From Actinotalea sp. JY-7876 (GTDB taxonomy: Bacteria; Actinomycetota; Actinomycetes; Actinomycetales; Cellulomonadaceae), in contig NZ_CP059493.1 in NCBI RefSeq assembly GCF_014042015.1, positions 868,001 to 932,000 on the forward strand: 64,000 nt of DNA, in the 5' to 3' direction. Numbering within the stretch: the first letter of the stretch is position 1; every line of letters starts with the position of its first letter. Below are positions 47,051 through 56,137 of the stretch, piece by piece. The notes below the pieces were generated by a model, which worked only from the letters and a program-made list of their open reading frames with translations, had not been told where the DNA came from and did no database searches. The position numbers and the translations under genes were made by a program.

Positions 47051-47835
47051 CCTCGGCCGCGGCACGTCCCGCCGCGCCCGCGGGCTGGCTCGCGGGCTGC
47101 GACCCGACGGTCCTGCTGGGCGTGGTCGTCGCGCTGCCCGTGGTGCTCGGGCGCACCTTCGACGCCCGGCCGCTCGCGGTGCTCTGGGTGCTGGCGCTCG
47201 TGGCCGCCGCGAGCCTCGCGCGCGTGCCGGCGCGGCGCCTCGTCGCCTCCCAGCTCGCGTTCGTCTGGTTCGGCCTGAGCCTGCTCGCGGTCAACGCGGT
47301 GTCGCGCGACGGCGAGGTGCTCGCCTCGTGGGCCGGGCTCGAGGTGACCGACCACGGTCTGGCGGTGGGTGCGGCGCTCGCCGTCCGCACCCTGCTCGTG
47401 GGCGCGGGCGCCGTGGCCTTCTGGCACGCCACGGACCCCGAGCGGCTCCTGGGTTCGCTGCACCAGGTGGCCCGCCTGCCGGTGCGCGTGAGCTGCGCGA
47501 TGCTGGCGGCGTACCGGCTGCTGGACGACCTGCCGGCGGAGTGGGCGACCGTGCGCCGGGGTCAGGCGGCCCGTGACCCGCACCGCGTGCGGGACGGCCG
47601 GGTGGCGCCCGGGCGCGGCCCGGCGGACGTCGGTCGGGCGGCGTTCACGCTCCTGGCCACGAGCGTGCGCCGGGCCGAGCGCGTGGCCGTCGCCCTGGAG
47701 ACGCGCGCGCTCGGTGCGCTCCCGCGCGCGCGGCGCACGGTCCTCGTCCGTGCCGGCGTCGGCCGGCGCGACGCCGTCCTGGTGGCGGTGGTCGCCGCGA
47801 CCCTCGTCGGGGTGCTGCTGGTCCCGGCGTGGTGA
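47047..47835 (+). CDS. ykoC: ECF transporter T component (YkoC-like)
   Basis: The 262-residue membrane protein matches the ECF T-component (CbiQ-like) family: several N-terminal helices and the two coupling motifs near the C-terminus, AERVAVALETRALG being the clearest Ala-Arg-Gly-type signature. It links the double ATPase to the S component. The ATG overlaps the ykoD stop. A 17-base palindrome immediately after the stop separates it from the convergent hemolysin III gene. Confidence 0.88.
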   Translation: MTSAAARPAAPAGWLAGCDPTVLLGVVVALPVVLGRTFDARPLAVLWVLALVAAASLARVPARRLVASQLAFVWFGLSLLAVNAVSRDGEVLASWAGLEVTDHGLAVGAALAVRTLLVGAGAVAFWHATDPERLLGSLHQVARLPVRVSCAMLAAYRLLDDLPAEWATVRRGQAARDPHRVRDGRVAPGRGPADVGRAAFTLLATSVRRAERVAVALETRALGALPRARRTVLVRAGVGRRDAVLVAVVAATLVGVLLVPAW

Positions 47836-47837
47836 GG

Positions 47838-47854
47838 CCGCGCGGCCCGCGCGG
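47838..47854. terminator. Bidirectional hairpin between ykoC and hemolysin III gene
   Basis: CCGCGCG-GCC-CGCGCGG fills the space between the two convergent stop codons almost exactly. The loop is only three bases. Confidence 0.65.
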
Positions 47855-48514
47855 TCAGGCGGCGGCGGTGGTCGCGAGCAGGACCGCCGCGTAGTGGCAG
47901 CCGTACCCGACGACCGTCAGCACGTGGAAGATCTCGTGGAAGCCGAACCACCGCGGGCTCGGGTTGGGGCGCTTGGTGCCGTAGACGATGGCCCCGACGG
48001 TGTAGGCGAGACCGCCGACGGCGATCAGCCACACGATCGCCGGGCCGTGGGTGGCCTGCCAGAACTGGGGCAGGAAGCCGACCGACACCCAGCCGAGGGC
48101 GACGTAGACGGGGACGTAGAGCCAGCGCGGCGCGTCGAGCCAGAAGATGCGCGCGAGGGTGCCGAGCAGCGCGCCGGTCCACGACACGATGAGCAGCACG
48201 CGCGCGAGGTCCGGGGGGAGCAGCAGCACCGCGAGCGGGGTCCCGGTGCCGGCGATGATGAGGAAGATGTTGGTGTGGTCGAGGCGTCGCAGGACCGCCG
48301 CGACCCGCGGCGACCAGGTGCCGCGGTGGTAGACGGCGCTCGTGCCGAACAGCAGGACGGCGCTGAGGCCGAAGACGGTGTTCGCGACGAGGGCAGGTCT
48401 GGTCGGCGACAGCATGAGGAGGACGACGGCACCGACGACGGCGATCGGTGCGGTTCCGGCGTGCACCCACCCGCGCAGGCGCGGCTTGACGGCGTCGGCC
48501 AGCTCGGCGGCCAT
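47855..48514 (-). CDS. Hemolysin III family (PAQR-type) membrane protein
   Basis: The 219-residue protein has seven transmembrane helices and the PAQR/hemolysin III motifs: SAVYHRGTW, RRLDHTNIFLIIAGTGTPL and the C-terminal FGFHEIFHVLTVVGYGCHY with conserved histidines. In E. coli the related TrhA affects membrane energetics; hemolysis itself is not implied. The position between mca and the prenyl synthase matches mycobacteria. A palindromic promoter region lies upstream at 48558-48577. Confidence 0.9.
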   Translation of the reverse strand: MAAELADAVKPRLRGWVHAGTAPIAVVGAVVLLMLSPTRPALVANTVFGLSAVLLFGTSAVYHRGTWSPRVAAVLRRLDHTNIFLIIAGTGTPLAVLLLPPDLARVLLIVSWTGALLGTLARIFWLDAPRWLYVPVYVALGWVSVGFLPQFWQATHGPAIVWLIAVGGLAYTVGAIVYGTKRPNPSPRWFGFHEIFHVLTVVGYGCHYAAVLLATTAAA

Positions 48515-48557
48515 CGATCTCCTTCTGACGCGCGCTTCTGCAGCGAACCGCTGGACT

Positions 48558-48577
48558 TACGGCACCGTAGGTTAACC
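48558..48577. promoter_or_regulatory. Adjoining palindromes before the hemolysin III gene
   Basis: TACGGCACCGTA (48558-48569) is followed at once by GGTTAACC (48570-48577), both perfect dyads. On the minus strand TACGGT can act as -10. The position, 44-63 bases before the start codon, fits an operator. No regulator is identified. Confidence 0.4.
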
Positions 48578-48799
48578 CACCCGGCTGGACGCCCCGGGAC
48601 CGACGTCCCTGGTCCAGCGCCCCGTCGGTGTGCCTGGCGCAGTGCCCACCGTCGGGCGCGTTCCCGGGCGCCCCGGGGACCCGCGCGCCGGGTCGGTCCG
48701 CGCGTCCCGAGGGCGGTAGCGTGACTCTCCGGGGTCGTGCCGTCGCGCCGGTACCCGGACGCGGTCCACCACCACCTGACGTACCCGGACGAGGAGCCC

Positions 48800-49561
48800 A
48801 TGCGCCTGCCGCACCTTCTCTACGGCGTCTACGAGCGCCGGCTGGCCGCGTCGCTCCCGCCGGAGGCGGTGCCGCGCCACATCGGCGTCATCCTCGACGG
48901 CAACCGGCGCTGGGCACGCAGCCTCGGCGAGCGGGCCGCGACGGGCCACCGCCGCGGCGCCGACAAGATCTCCGAGCTCCTGCGCTGGTCCGAGGAGGCG
49001 GGCGTCGAGGTCGTCACGCTGTGGATGCTCTCGACCGACAACCTCGCCCGCGCCCGGGACGAGCTCGACGACCTCCTGGCGATCATCCGGCGGGCCGTCG
49101 AGGACCTCGCCTCGACCGGGCGGTGGCGGCTGCAGGTGATGGGCTCGCTCGACCTCCTCCCGCCCGAGTTCGCGGCGGCGCTCCGGGACGCGCAGGCGCG
49201 CACGGCCGACGTCGTCGGGCTGCACGTCAACATCGCCGTCGGGTACGGCGGCCGGCGGGAGATCGCCGACGCCGTCCGGTCCCTGCTGCGCGAGCACGCG
49301 GACAGCGGGACGTCCCTGGAGGAGCTGGCCGAGGCGTTCGACGTCGAGCACATCGCCGCGCACCTCTACACCAAGGGCCAGCCGGACCCGGACCTGGTGA
49401 TCCGGACCTCGGGCGAGCAGCGGCTCAGCGGCTTCCTGCTGTGGCAGAGCGCGCACAGCGAGTTCTACTTCTGCGAGGCGTACTGGCCGGACTTCCGGCG
49501 GGTCGACTTCCTGCGCGCCCTGCGGGCCTACGCGGCGCGCGAGCGGCGCCTCGGACGGTGA
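48800..49561 (+). CDS. Short-chain Z-isoprenyl diphosphate synthase (UppS family)
   Basis: The 253-residue cis-prenyltransferase has VILDGNRRWAR (catalytic Asp), the HRRGADKISELLRW helix, NIAVGYGGRREI and the DPDLVIRTSGEQRLSGFLLWQSAHSE block. Its length, RLPHLLYGVYERRL start and gene neighbourhood match the mycobacterial Z-farnesyl diphosphate synthase rather than the long-chain decaprenyl enzyme, though product length cannot be proven here. The ATG at 48800 follows GAGGAG; an in-frame GTG at 48737 lacks a ribosome site. Confidence 0.9.
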   Translation: MRLPHLLYGVYERRLAASLPPEAVPRHIGVILDGNRRWARSLGERAATGHRRGADKISELLRWSEEAGVEVVTLWMLSTDNLARARDELDDLLAIIRRAVEDLASTGRWRLQVMGSLDLLPPEFAAALRDAQARTADVVGLHVNIAVGYGGRREIADAVRSLLREHADSGTSLEELAEAFDVEHIAAHLYTKGQPDPDLVIRTSGEQRLSGFLLWQSAHSEFYFCEAYWPDFRRVDFLRALRAYAARERRLGR

Positions 49562-49620
49562 CCGCGGGGCCGTGACGGCCCTGTGTGACGACTGCGTGAA
49601 CGATCGCGCCACGCGCGTGT

Positions 49621-49655
49621 CGCGTGACGTCCGTCACGCGGGCGCGGCGTAGCGT
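49621..49655 (+). promoter_or_regulatory. Dyad operator and -10 upstream of phoH2
   Basis: CGCGTGACGTCCGTCACGCG (49621-49640) is a perfect 8-bp inverted repeat with a four-base centre. A TAGCGT -10-like hexamer follows at 49650-49655, so the dyad covers the -35 region. The regulator is unknown. Confidence 0.5.
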
Positions 49656-49698
49656 CCGCCGCATCGGACGACGTCCGTCGTCCCTCGGGAGGCGCCCC

Positions 49699-49812
49699 AT
49701 GGAGCACACGCTCCGGGAGGAGGGCTCTCGGCCGGCCCTCGGGTCGGCCGACCGGGCCCGTCCAGCAGGGTGTCGGCGCTGGGCCGGCGCCAGGCAGCCA
49801 CATCGGCGCTGA
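49699..49812 (+). CDS. Possible 37-codon leader ORF before phoH2
   Basis: An ATG with GGGAGG 6 bases upstream opens a 37-codon frame ([15 protein letters not shown]...) that ends 19 bases before the phoH2 GTG. It lies downstream of the likely promoter, so it would be translated if transcribed. The composition is Arg/Ala/Gly-rich and no homologue is recognised. It may be a leader peptide or chance. Confidence 0.35.
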   Translation: MEHTLREEGSRPALGSADRARPAGCRRWAGARQPHRR

Positions 49813-49831
49813 GGCGCCGGGAGGAGCTCCC

Positions 49832-51142
49832 GTGAGCCGTACCTTCGTGCTCGACACCTCCGTCCTGCTGTCCGACCCGCGCGCCATCCTGCGATTCGCC
49901 GAGCACGCCGTGGTGCTCCCGGTCGTGGTCATCACCGAGCTCGAGGCCAAGCGCCACCACGCCGAGCTCGGCTACTTCGCGCGCGGCGCGCTGCGCCTGC
50001 TGGACGACCTGCGGGTGAGCCACGGGCGCCTGGACGAGGCCGTGCCGATCGGTGCGGCGGGAGGCACGTTGCGCGTCGAGCTGAACCACATCGACACGCA
50101 GTGCCTGCCCGCGGGCTTCCGGCTCGGCGACAACGACACCCGGATCCTCGCGGTCGCCAAGAACCTCGCCGACGAGGGCGGCGACGTCACGCTGGTCTCC
50201 AAGGACCTGCCGCTGCGGGTCAAGGCGTCGGCGGTGGGGCTGACGGCGGAGGAGTACCGGGCCGAGCTCGCGGTCGACTCGGGCTGGACGGGCACCACCG
50301 AGCTCCAGGTGGCCGAGCAGCAGATGGCGGCGCTGTGGGAGCACGAGCGGCTCGAGGTCGCCGACCTCGACCTCACCGGGCAGGACCCGGGTCCGCTGCT
50401 GGTGCACACGGGCGCCGTCGTGCACTCGCCGCGCGGCTCGGCGCTGGCCCGCGTGACGGCCGACAAGCAGCTCCGGCTCGTGCGCGGCGACCAGGACGTC
50501 TTCGGGCTGCACGGGCGCAGCGCCGAGCAGCGGATCGCGATCGACCTGCTCCTGGACGAGGAGATCGGGATCGTGTCGCTGGGCGGGCGCGCCGGGACGG
50601 GCAAGTCGGCGCTCGCGCTGTGCGCGGGTCTCGAGGCGGTGCTCGAGCGGCGCCAGCACCGCAAGGTGATGGTCTTCCGGCCGCTGTACGCCGTCGGCGG
50701 CCAGGATCTCGGCTACCTGCCCGGGTCGGAGGCCGACAAGATGGGCCCCTGGGCGCAGGCGGTGTTCGACACCCTCGGGGCGCTGGTCTCGCAGGAGGTC
50801 GTCGAGGAGGTCATCGACCGGGGCATGCTCGAGGTGCTGCCGCTGACCCACATCCGCGGGCGCTCGCTGCACGACGCGTTCGTCATCGTCGACGAGGCCC
50901 AATCGCTCGAGCGCAACGTGCTCCTGACGGTCCTCTCGCGCATCGGGCAGAGCTCGCGCGTCGTCCTCACGCACGACGTCGCCCAGCGCGACAACCTGCG
51001 CGTCGGGCGGCACGACGGCGTCGCGGCCGTGATCGAGGCGCTCAAGGGGCACCCCCTGTTCGCGCACGTCACGCTCACGCGGTCCGAGCGCTCGCCCGTC
51101 GCGGCGCTCGTCACGGAGATGCTCGAGGGCATCGAGGTGTGA
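49832..51142 (+). CDS. phoH2: PhoH2: PIN domain fused to PhoH ATPase
   Basis: The 436-residue protein has an N-terminal PIN ribonuclease domain (about 1-140; acidic residues in [22 protein letters not shown] and [10 protein letters not shown]) and a C-terminal PhoH ATPase domain (about 230-430; Walker [11 protein letters not shown], Lys258; Walker [13 protein letters not shown]). Mycobacterial PhoH2 is an RNA helicase and ribonuclease linked to a small upstream antitoxin-like gene. GGGAGGAG precedes the GTG. Here only a weak 37-codon ORF lies upstream. Confidence 0.94.
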   Translation: MSRTFVLDTSVLLSDPRAILRFAEHAVVLPVVVITELEAKRHHAELGYFARGALRLLDDLRVSHGRLDEAVPIGAAGGTLRVELNHIDTQCLPAGFRLGDNDTRILAVAKNLADEGGDVTLVSKDLPLRVKASAVGLTAEEYRAELAVDSGWTGTTELQVAEQQMAALWEHERLEVADLDLTGQDPGPLLVHTGAVVHSPRGSALARVTADKQLRLVRGDQDVFGLHGRSAEQRIAIDLLLDEEIGIVSLGGRAGTGKSALALCAGLEAVLERRQHRKVMVFRPLYAVGGQDLGYLPGSEADKMGPWAQAVFDTLGALVSQEVVEEVIDRGMLEVLPLTHIRGRSLHDAFVIVDEAQSLERNVLLTVLSRIGQSSRVVLTHDVAQRDNLRVGRHDGVAAVIEALKGHPLFAHVTLTRSERSPVAALVTEMLEGIEV

Positions 51143-51147
51143 GGCCG

Positions 51148-51178
51148 GGGTCCGGGCCGCGACGCGCGGCCCGGACCC
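51148..51178. terminator. Bidirectional terminator between phoH2 and fumC
   Basis: GGGTCCGGGCCGCG (51148-51161) and CGCGGCCCGGACCC (51165-51178) form a perfect 14-bp stem with an ACG loop between convergent genes. Confidence 0.85.
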
Positions 51179-51193
51179 GGACGGCGGTCGTCC

Positions 51194-52633
51194 TCAGGCC
51201 CGCGGCGGCCGCGTCATCGACATCACGTCGAGGGCCTCGTCGAGCTGGGCCTCGGTGACCTCGCCGCGCTCCACGAACCCGAGGTCCACGACGGCCTGAC
51301 GCACCGTGACCCCGTGCGCGACGGCGTGCTTGGCGACCTTGGCTGCGGACTCGTAGCCGATCGCGCGGTTGAGGGGCGTGACGATCGACGGCGACGACTC
51401 GGCATACGCACGGGCCCGCTCCTCGTTCGCGACGATGCCGTCGACCGTCCGGTCGGCGAGCAACCGCGAGGCGTTCGCGAGGAGCCGGACGGACTCCAGG
51501 ACGCCCTGCGCGATCACGGGGATCTGGACGTTCAGCTCGAAGGACCCGCTCGCACCGGCCCACGCGACCGTGGCGTCGTTGCCCACGACCCGCGCGGCGA
51601 CCATGAGCACGGCCTCCGGGACGACGGGGTTGACCTTCCCCGGCATGATCGACGAGCCGGGCTGCAGGTCGGGCAGGAAGATCTCGCCGAGGCCCGTGTT
51701 GGGCCCGGAGCCCATCCAGCGCAGGTCGTTGCAGATCTTGGTGAGGCTCACCGCGATGGTGCGCAGCGCACCGGAGAGCTCGACCAGGCCGTCGCGCGCG
51801 CTCTGCGCCTCGAAGTGGTCCCGCGCCTCAGTGAGCGGCAGGCCGGTGTCCTCGCGCAGCAGGGCGATGACGCGCTGGGGGAAGCCGGCCGGGGTGTTGA
51901 TGCCGGTGCCGACGGCCGTGCCGCCGAGCGGGACCTCCGCGGCGCGGGGGAGCGCGGCCTCGACCCGCTCGACGCCGTACCGGACGGCCGCGGCGTAGCC
52001 GCCGAACTCCTGGCCCAGCGTCACCGGGGTCGCGTCCATGAGGTGCGTGCGGCCGGACTTCACCACGTGCGCGAACTCCTCGGCCTTGCGGCCGAGCGAG
52101 GCGGCGAGGTGGTCGAGCGCCGGGACGAGGTCGCGCACGACGGCGGCCGTCGCGGCCACGTGGACCGACGTCGGGAAGACGTCGTTCGACGACTGCGAGG
52201 CGTTGACGTGGTCGTTGGGGTGGACCTCGCGCCCCAGGTGGCGCGTCGCGAGCGTGGCGAGCACCTCGTTGGTGTTCATGTTCGACGACGTGCCCGAGCC
52301 GGTCTGGAAGACGTCGACCGGGAACTGGTCGTCGTGGGCACCCGAGGCGACCTGGTCCGCGGCGACCACGATCGCGTCCGCCACGTCCTGCGGCAGCACG
52401 CCGAGCTCGGCGTTCGCGCGCGCGGCGGCCTTCTTGATCCGCGCGAGGGCCTCGATGTGACCGCGCTCGAGGCGCGTGCCGGAGATCGGGAAGTTCTCGA
52501 CGGCGCGTTGCGTCTGCGCGCGGTAGAGCGCGTCGACGGGGACGAGGACGTCGCCCATGGTGTCGTGCTCGACGCGGAAGCCGGCGGGGACGGGGGGGTC
52601 GGTGGCGGCGGTGCCCGGGGTGTGGTCGCTCAT
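51194..52633 (-). CDS. fumC: Class II fumarate hydratase
   Basis: The 479-residue lyase has the superfamily signature [12 protein letters not shown], the SSNMNTNEV and [12 protein letters not shown] loops and [17 protein letters not shown] (active-site His). It converts fumarate to malate in the citric acid cycle without an iron-sulfur cluster. The ATG at 52633 has AACACT 6 bases upstream and no clear ribosome site, so it may be leaderless. The carbonic anhydrase gene lies 36 bases upstream in the same direction. Confidence 0.96.
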   Translation of the reverse strand: MSDHTPGTAATDPPVPAGFRVEHDTMGDVLVPVDALYRAQTQRAVENFPISGTRLERGHIEALARIKKAAARANAELGVLPQDVADAIVVAADQVASGAHDDQFPVDVFQTGSGTSSNMNTNEVLATLATRHLGREVHPNDHVNASQSSNDVFPTSVHVAATAAVVRDLVPALDHLAASLGRKAEEFAHVVKSGRTHLMDATPVTLGQEFGGYAAAVRYGVERVEAALPRAAEVPLGGTAVGTGINTPAGFPQRVIALLREDTGLPLTEARDHFEAQSARDGLVELSGALRTIAVSLTKICNDLRWMGSGPNTGLGEIFLPDLQPGSSIMPGKVNPVVPEAVLMVAARVVGNDATVAWAGASGSFELNVQIPVIAQGVLESVRLLANASRLLADRTVDGIVANEERARAYAESSPSIVTPLNRAIGYESAAKVAKHAVAHGVTVRQAVVDLGFVERGEVTEAQLDEALDVMSMTRPPRA

Positions 52634-52669
52634 GCCCTCAGTGTTCCATCGCCCGCGCGGGGCGCGGCG

Positions 52670-53338
52670 TCAGGGCTCGAGCGTGCCGCGCGACTCGACG
52701 ATCCGGACGCGGCCCTCGGCGAGCGCGTACTCGAGCCCGACGATCGCGCAGCGGCCCTCGGCGACCGCCGTCGCGAGCCCGGCGGAGTAGCTCAGCAGCA
52801 TCCGCACCGTGTGCCGCACGTGCTCGCGCCCGAGGTCGGCCGCCGACGGGTGCATCCGCGAGGGGTGGTCGTCGCCCGCGTGCGCCGGGTCGGCGTCCGG
52901 GTCCGGCAGCGAGACGATGCTCGGGATCACGCGGTCGACGACGGCGCGCACGAAGCCTGAGGGCATCCGCCCGGTCGCGAGGGCGTCGGCCGCGGCGCCG
53001 ACGGCGCCGCACGAGTCGTGGCCGAGCACGATGACGAGCGGCGCGCTGAGGATGTCGATGCCGTACTCGATCGAGCCGATCACGGTCGTGTCGACGACGT
53101 GCCCGGCCGTGCGCACGACGAAGAGGTCACCCAGCCCGCGGTCGAAGATGATCTCGGCGGCGACGCGCGAGTCCGAGCACCCGAAGACCACGGCGAAGGG
53201 GTCCTGCGCGGCGCTCAGGTCGGCGCGGCGGGCGACGTCCTGCGAGGGGTGCAGCATCTCGCCGCGGACGAACCGGTCGTTGCCCTCGAGCAGCGACGTC
53301 CAGGCTCCGGCGGGGCTCATCTGGGGCATGGCCAGCAT
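52670..53338 (-). CDS. Beta-class carbonic anhydrase
   Basis: The 222-residue enzyme has the zinc ligands Cys54 and Asp56 (FGCSDSR), His107 and Cys110 (LGHDSCGA), plus RTAGHVV and GSIEYGI. It interconverts CO2 and bicarbonate in the cytoplasm. The ATG at 53338 is the furthest plausible start; ATGs at codons 4 and 7 are alternatives. It is divergent from the GH15-like lipoprotein gene with 64 bases between. Confidence 0.92.
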   Translation of the reverse strand: MLAMPQMSPAGAWTSLLEGNDRFVRGEMLHPSQDVARRADLSAAQDPFAVVFGCSDSRVAAEIIFDRGLGDLFVVRTAGHVVDTTVIGSIEYGIDILSAPLVIVLGHDSCGAVGAAADALATGRMPSGFVRAVVDRVIPSIVSLPDPDADPAHAGDDHPSRMHPSAADLGREHVRHTVRMLLSYSAGLATAVAEGRCAIVGLEYALAEGRVRIVESRGTLEP

Positions 53339-53390
53339 CGTGACACGAGCGCGCCGTGGGTCGCGCCCCCGCCCACGGCGCGGTCACCGG

Positions 53391-53396
53391 TACGGT
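53391..53396 (+). promoter_or_regulatory. -10 element of a leaderless GH15-like transcript
   Basis: TACGGT ends 6 bases before the GTG at 53403 and no ribosome site is present. Confidence 0.5.
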
Positions 53397-53402
53397 CGGG
53401 CG

Positions 53403-54665
53403 GTGGCACGGAGGCACGGGGGGCGTCGCGCGGTCGGCGCCGTCGTGCTGGTCGCGGTCGTCGCCTCGTGCGCGGTCGGCTCCACCCCCCTGGCGCCGCC
53501 GTTCGCCGTCGTCCCGCTGTACTCGGACGGCGTCGTGCTGGACCAGGCGGGGGAGCCGCAGCTGGTCCGCGTGGGCGAGACCGCGCGCTCCGACCCGTAC
53601 CAGAGGGAGCGCCAGGACGCCTGGCTCGAGGCCGGCACCGTGCCGGGACCGGAGCGCTACCGGGGCCTCGCCGAGCAGGCGCTGCGCGACCTCGACGCGC
53701 TCGTGCTCGACGACGGGGCGGCGCTCGCCGCGGCGAGCCCGGCGTGGCGGTACGTGTGGCCGCGCGACGCGTCGTTCACGGCCGTCGCGCTCGCGCGCAC
53801 GGGCCACTCCTCCGACGCCTACGACGTCCTGCACTACCTCCAGCAGATGCAGGACCTGCGCTCGACCGAGGGCGTGTTCGAGGCCCGCTACCGCCCGGAC
53901 GGCACGGGGGACGTGCCCGACGAGCGGGGTCTGCAGCTCGACGGCAACGGGTGGGTGCTGTGGGCGGTCGCGGAGTGGTACGCCGCGGCCGACCGGGCGA
54001 CCCGGACCGCGGACCTGACGAGCCTGGCGCCCCTCGTGGAGCGCTCGCTGGCGGCGATCCGCAGCAACGTCGACCCGGTCACGGGCGTCCCGGCCGCCTT
54101 CCCCGACTACTGGGAGACGCGGGTCCGGACGCCGACGCTCGGCACGGCCGCCCCGCTCCTGGCAGGGGTGCGGGCCTGCGAGGACGTGGTCGCGGCGCTC
54201 GGCCTGCCGCCCACGGCCGACCTCGTCGCGCTGCTGGAGCGGGGCGTGGACCAGTTCGCGCCGCACTACCCGCGCCACCTGGGCGGCACCGCCCAGGACA
54301 CCGCGGTGGCGTTCCTCATGCCGCCGTTCGCGCCGCTGGACCCGCAGGTGCGGGCGGCGTGGACGGACGCGCAGGCGGAGATGTCGCGGCCGGCGGGCGG
54401 CCTCGCGCCCGGCGCGACCTGGAAGCGCGACGGCATCTCGTGGACCCCGACCACGGCCGTCTTCGCCCTCACGGCGGCCGCGTCCGGCGACGTCGACGCG
54501 GCGACGGCGCGGCTCGACTGGCTGGAGGAGCACCGGACCGCGCGCGGTGCGCTGCCCGAGAAGGTGCTGTGGGACGGCAGCCCGTCGGCGGTCGCGCCGC
54601 TCGCCTGGACGGCGTCGCTCGTGCTGCTCACGCTCGACGAGCTGGACCGGCAGGGCGTGGAGTAG
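53403..54665 (+). CDS. GH15-like (glucoamylase-type) secreted lipoprotein
   Basis: The 420-residue product has a basic N-terminus, a hydrophobic core and a lipobox-like VASC, so it is probably exported and lipid-anchored. The body has the alpha/alpha toroid pattern of family 15 glycoside hydrolases: WRYVWPRDASFTAVALARTG, LQLDGNGWVLWAVAEWY and a C-terminal LPEKVLWDGSPSAVAPLAWT. An activity on alpha-glucans or trehalose-like sugars is inferred only from the fold. It is single-copy, with a short hairpin after it. Confidence 0.75.
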   Translation: MARRHGGRRAVGAVVLVAVVASCAVGSTPLAPPFAVVPLYSDGVVLDQAGEPQLVRVGETARSDPYQRERQDAWLEAGTVPGPERYRGLAEQALRDLDALVLDDGAALAAASPAWRYVWPRDASFTAVALARTGHSSDAYDVLHYLQQMQDLRSTEGVFEARYRPDGTGDVPDERGLQLDGNGWVLWAVAEWYAAADRATRTADLTSLAPLVERSLAAIRSNVDPVTGVPAAFPDYWETRVRTPTLGTAAPLLAGVRACEDVVAALGLPPTADLVALLERGVDQFAPHYPRHLGGTAQDTAVAFLMPPFAPLDPQVRAAWTDAQAEMSRPAGGLAPGATWKRDGISWTPTTAVFALTAAASGDVDAATARLDWLEEHRTARGALPEKVLWDGSPSAVAPLAWTASLVLLTLDELDRQGVE

Positions 54666-54674
54666 GGCCGCTCT

Positions 54675-54699
54675 GCGCGGGCCCCTCCCAGGCCTGCGC
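54675..54699. terminator. Short hairpin between GH15-like and pfkB-like genes
   Basis: GCGCGGGCC and GGCCTGCGC form a 9-bp stem with one G-U pair around a 7-base loop, ending at the convergent stop codon. Confidence 0.5.
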
Positions 54700-55797
54700 T
54701 CAGCGCACCTCGAGCTCGGCGGCCGTGGGCGGGTTGGCGCCCGGCCGGCTCACGGTGATCGCCGCGATCTCGGCGCACCGGCTGAGGACCGAGCGCAGCG
54801 TCACCTCGTCGACGGACCGCAGCGCGGACCGCTGTGCCGCGCCGAGCAGCGAGGCGGACCAGAGTCCGTCGACGAGCCCGCCCATGAACGAGTCGCCCGC
54901 ACCGACGGTGTCCGCGACCGTGACGGGCGGCGCGGCGACGTCGATCTCGTAGTTCCGCGTGATCGCGGTGGCGCCGTCGGCCCCGCGCGTGACGACGACG
55001 ACCGCCGGCCCCGAGGCCGCCCAGCGGCGCGCGACCTCGAGCGGGTGGGTGCCGGGCTCCAGCCAGGCCAGGTCCTCGTCGCTCACCTTGACCACGTCCG
55101 CGAGCGCGACGACCTCCTCGACGACCGGGCGCGTCTCGTCCGCCGCGGGCATGAGCGAGGGGCGCAGGTTGGGGTCGTAGGTCAGGGTCGCGGACTCGCG
55201 GTGCGCCTCGAGGACCCGCAGGACGTCGGGGCCGCCCGGCGTCAGCACGGCCGCGATCGAGCCGGTGTGGACGACCAGCGGGACGGCGGGCGGTGACGCC
55301 CACACGTCCGGCACGTGCCAGGAGAGGTCGAACTCGTAGGTCGCCGCGCCGTGGTCGTCGAGTGTGGCCGTCGCGACCGACGTGCGGGGGGCGCTCTCGC
55401 TGCCGGGCGCGATCGCGACGCCCGACGCCTCGAGGTGCGAGCGCACCAGGGCCCCGTGGGCGTCGGCGCCGATCCAGGTGAGCAGGTCGACGCCGCGGCC
55501 GAGCCGGGCGAGCCCGAGGGCGACGTTCGCGGGGCTGCCGCCGGGGTGCGCGCTGACGCTCCCGTCCGGCGTGCGCACGACGTCGATCAGCGCCTCGCCG
55601 ATGACCAGGGCGCGCCGCTCGGCGGGCTCGGAGGCGAGCGCGACGATGTCCGCGGGGTCCGGCGTGAACGCGCCCTCCGTCACCTCGTCGTCGATCAGGC
55701 CGGCCGGGGGCGTCGCGAGCCCGGCGTCGGGCGCGGCGCCCGGGTCCTCGACCGCGGGGTCGACGACGGTGTCCGGCGTGGTCGTGGGCTGGGTCAT
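54700..55797 (-). CDS. PfkB family carbohydrate kinase (fructokinase-like)
   Basis: The 365-residue protein has an acidic/proline-rich N-terminal extension (1-63) and then a ribokinase-fold core: [40 protein letters not shown] and the anion-hole signature [14 protein letters not shown]. The GGSPANVA pattern fits fructokinases. The ATG overlaps the stop of xseB (ATGA), so it is translated from the exonuclease VII transcript. The N-terminal extension is unusual for the family and may be a late addition. Confidence 0.88.
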   Translation of the reverse strand: MTQPTTTPDTVVDPAVEDPGAAPDAGLATPPAGLIDDEVTEGAFTPDPADIVALASEPAERRALVIGEALIDVVRTPDGSVSAHPGGSPANVALGLARLGRGVDLLTWIGADAHGALVRSHLEASGVAIAPGSESAPRTSVATATLDDHGAATYEFDLSWHVPDVWASPPAVPLVVHTGSIAAVLTPGGPDVLRVLEAHRESATLTYDPNLRPSLMPAADETRPVVEEVVALADVVKVSDEDLAWLEPGTHPLEVARRWAASGPAVVVVTRGADGATAITRNYEIDVAAPPVTVADTVGAGDSFMGGLVDGLWSASLLGAAQRSALRSVDEVTLRSVLSRCAEIAAITVSRPGANPPTAAELEVR

Positions 55798-56081
55798 GAC
55801 GCGTCCTCGTCCTCGGGGGCGGTGGTGGCGGGACCTGCCGTGCCTGGCGCCGTGGTGCCAGTTGAGGTGGTGCCGGGTTCCCGGGCGGCGTCGAGCCGGG
55901 CGCGCGCTCCGTCGAGCCACTCCTGACAGCGTGCGGCGAGGGCCTCGCCGCGTTCCCACAGCTCGAGCGACCCCTCGAGCGTCTCGCCTCCCGCCTCGAG
56001 CCGCGCGACCACCTGCACGAGCTCGTCGCGGGCCTGCTCGTACGTGAGGTCGCCCACCGGGCGGGAGGGGGTCTGCGGCAC
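55794..56081 (-). CDS. xseB: Exodeoxyribonuclease VII small subunit
   Basis: The 95-residue protein has the XseB core ([45 protein letters not shown], about residues 12-65) followed by a Thr/Pro/Glu/Asp tail. It binds XseA to form the single-strand exonuclease VII. The GTG at 56081 gives a normal N-terminus. It lies 56 bases after xseA, and its stop overlaps the pfkB-like start. Confidence 0.92.
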   Translation of the reverse strand: MPQTPSRPVGDLTYEQARDELVQVVARLEAGGETLEGSLELWERGEALAARCQEWLDGARARLDAAREPGTTSTGTTAPGTAGPATTAPEDEDAS

Positions 56082-56137
56082 GGGACCAGTAAACCGTGCG
56101 GCGCCGACGTCCGCGGACGTGGGGCCGCCGGGCCGCC

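Noticed and set aside
48737-48799. A longer start (GTG 48737) for the prenyl synthase
   Set aside because: It lacks a ribosome site, whereas ATG 48800 has GAGGAG and the N-terminus then matches the family.
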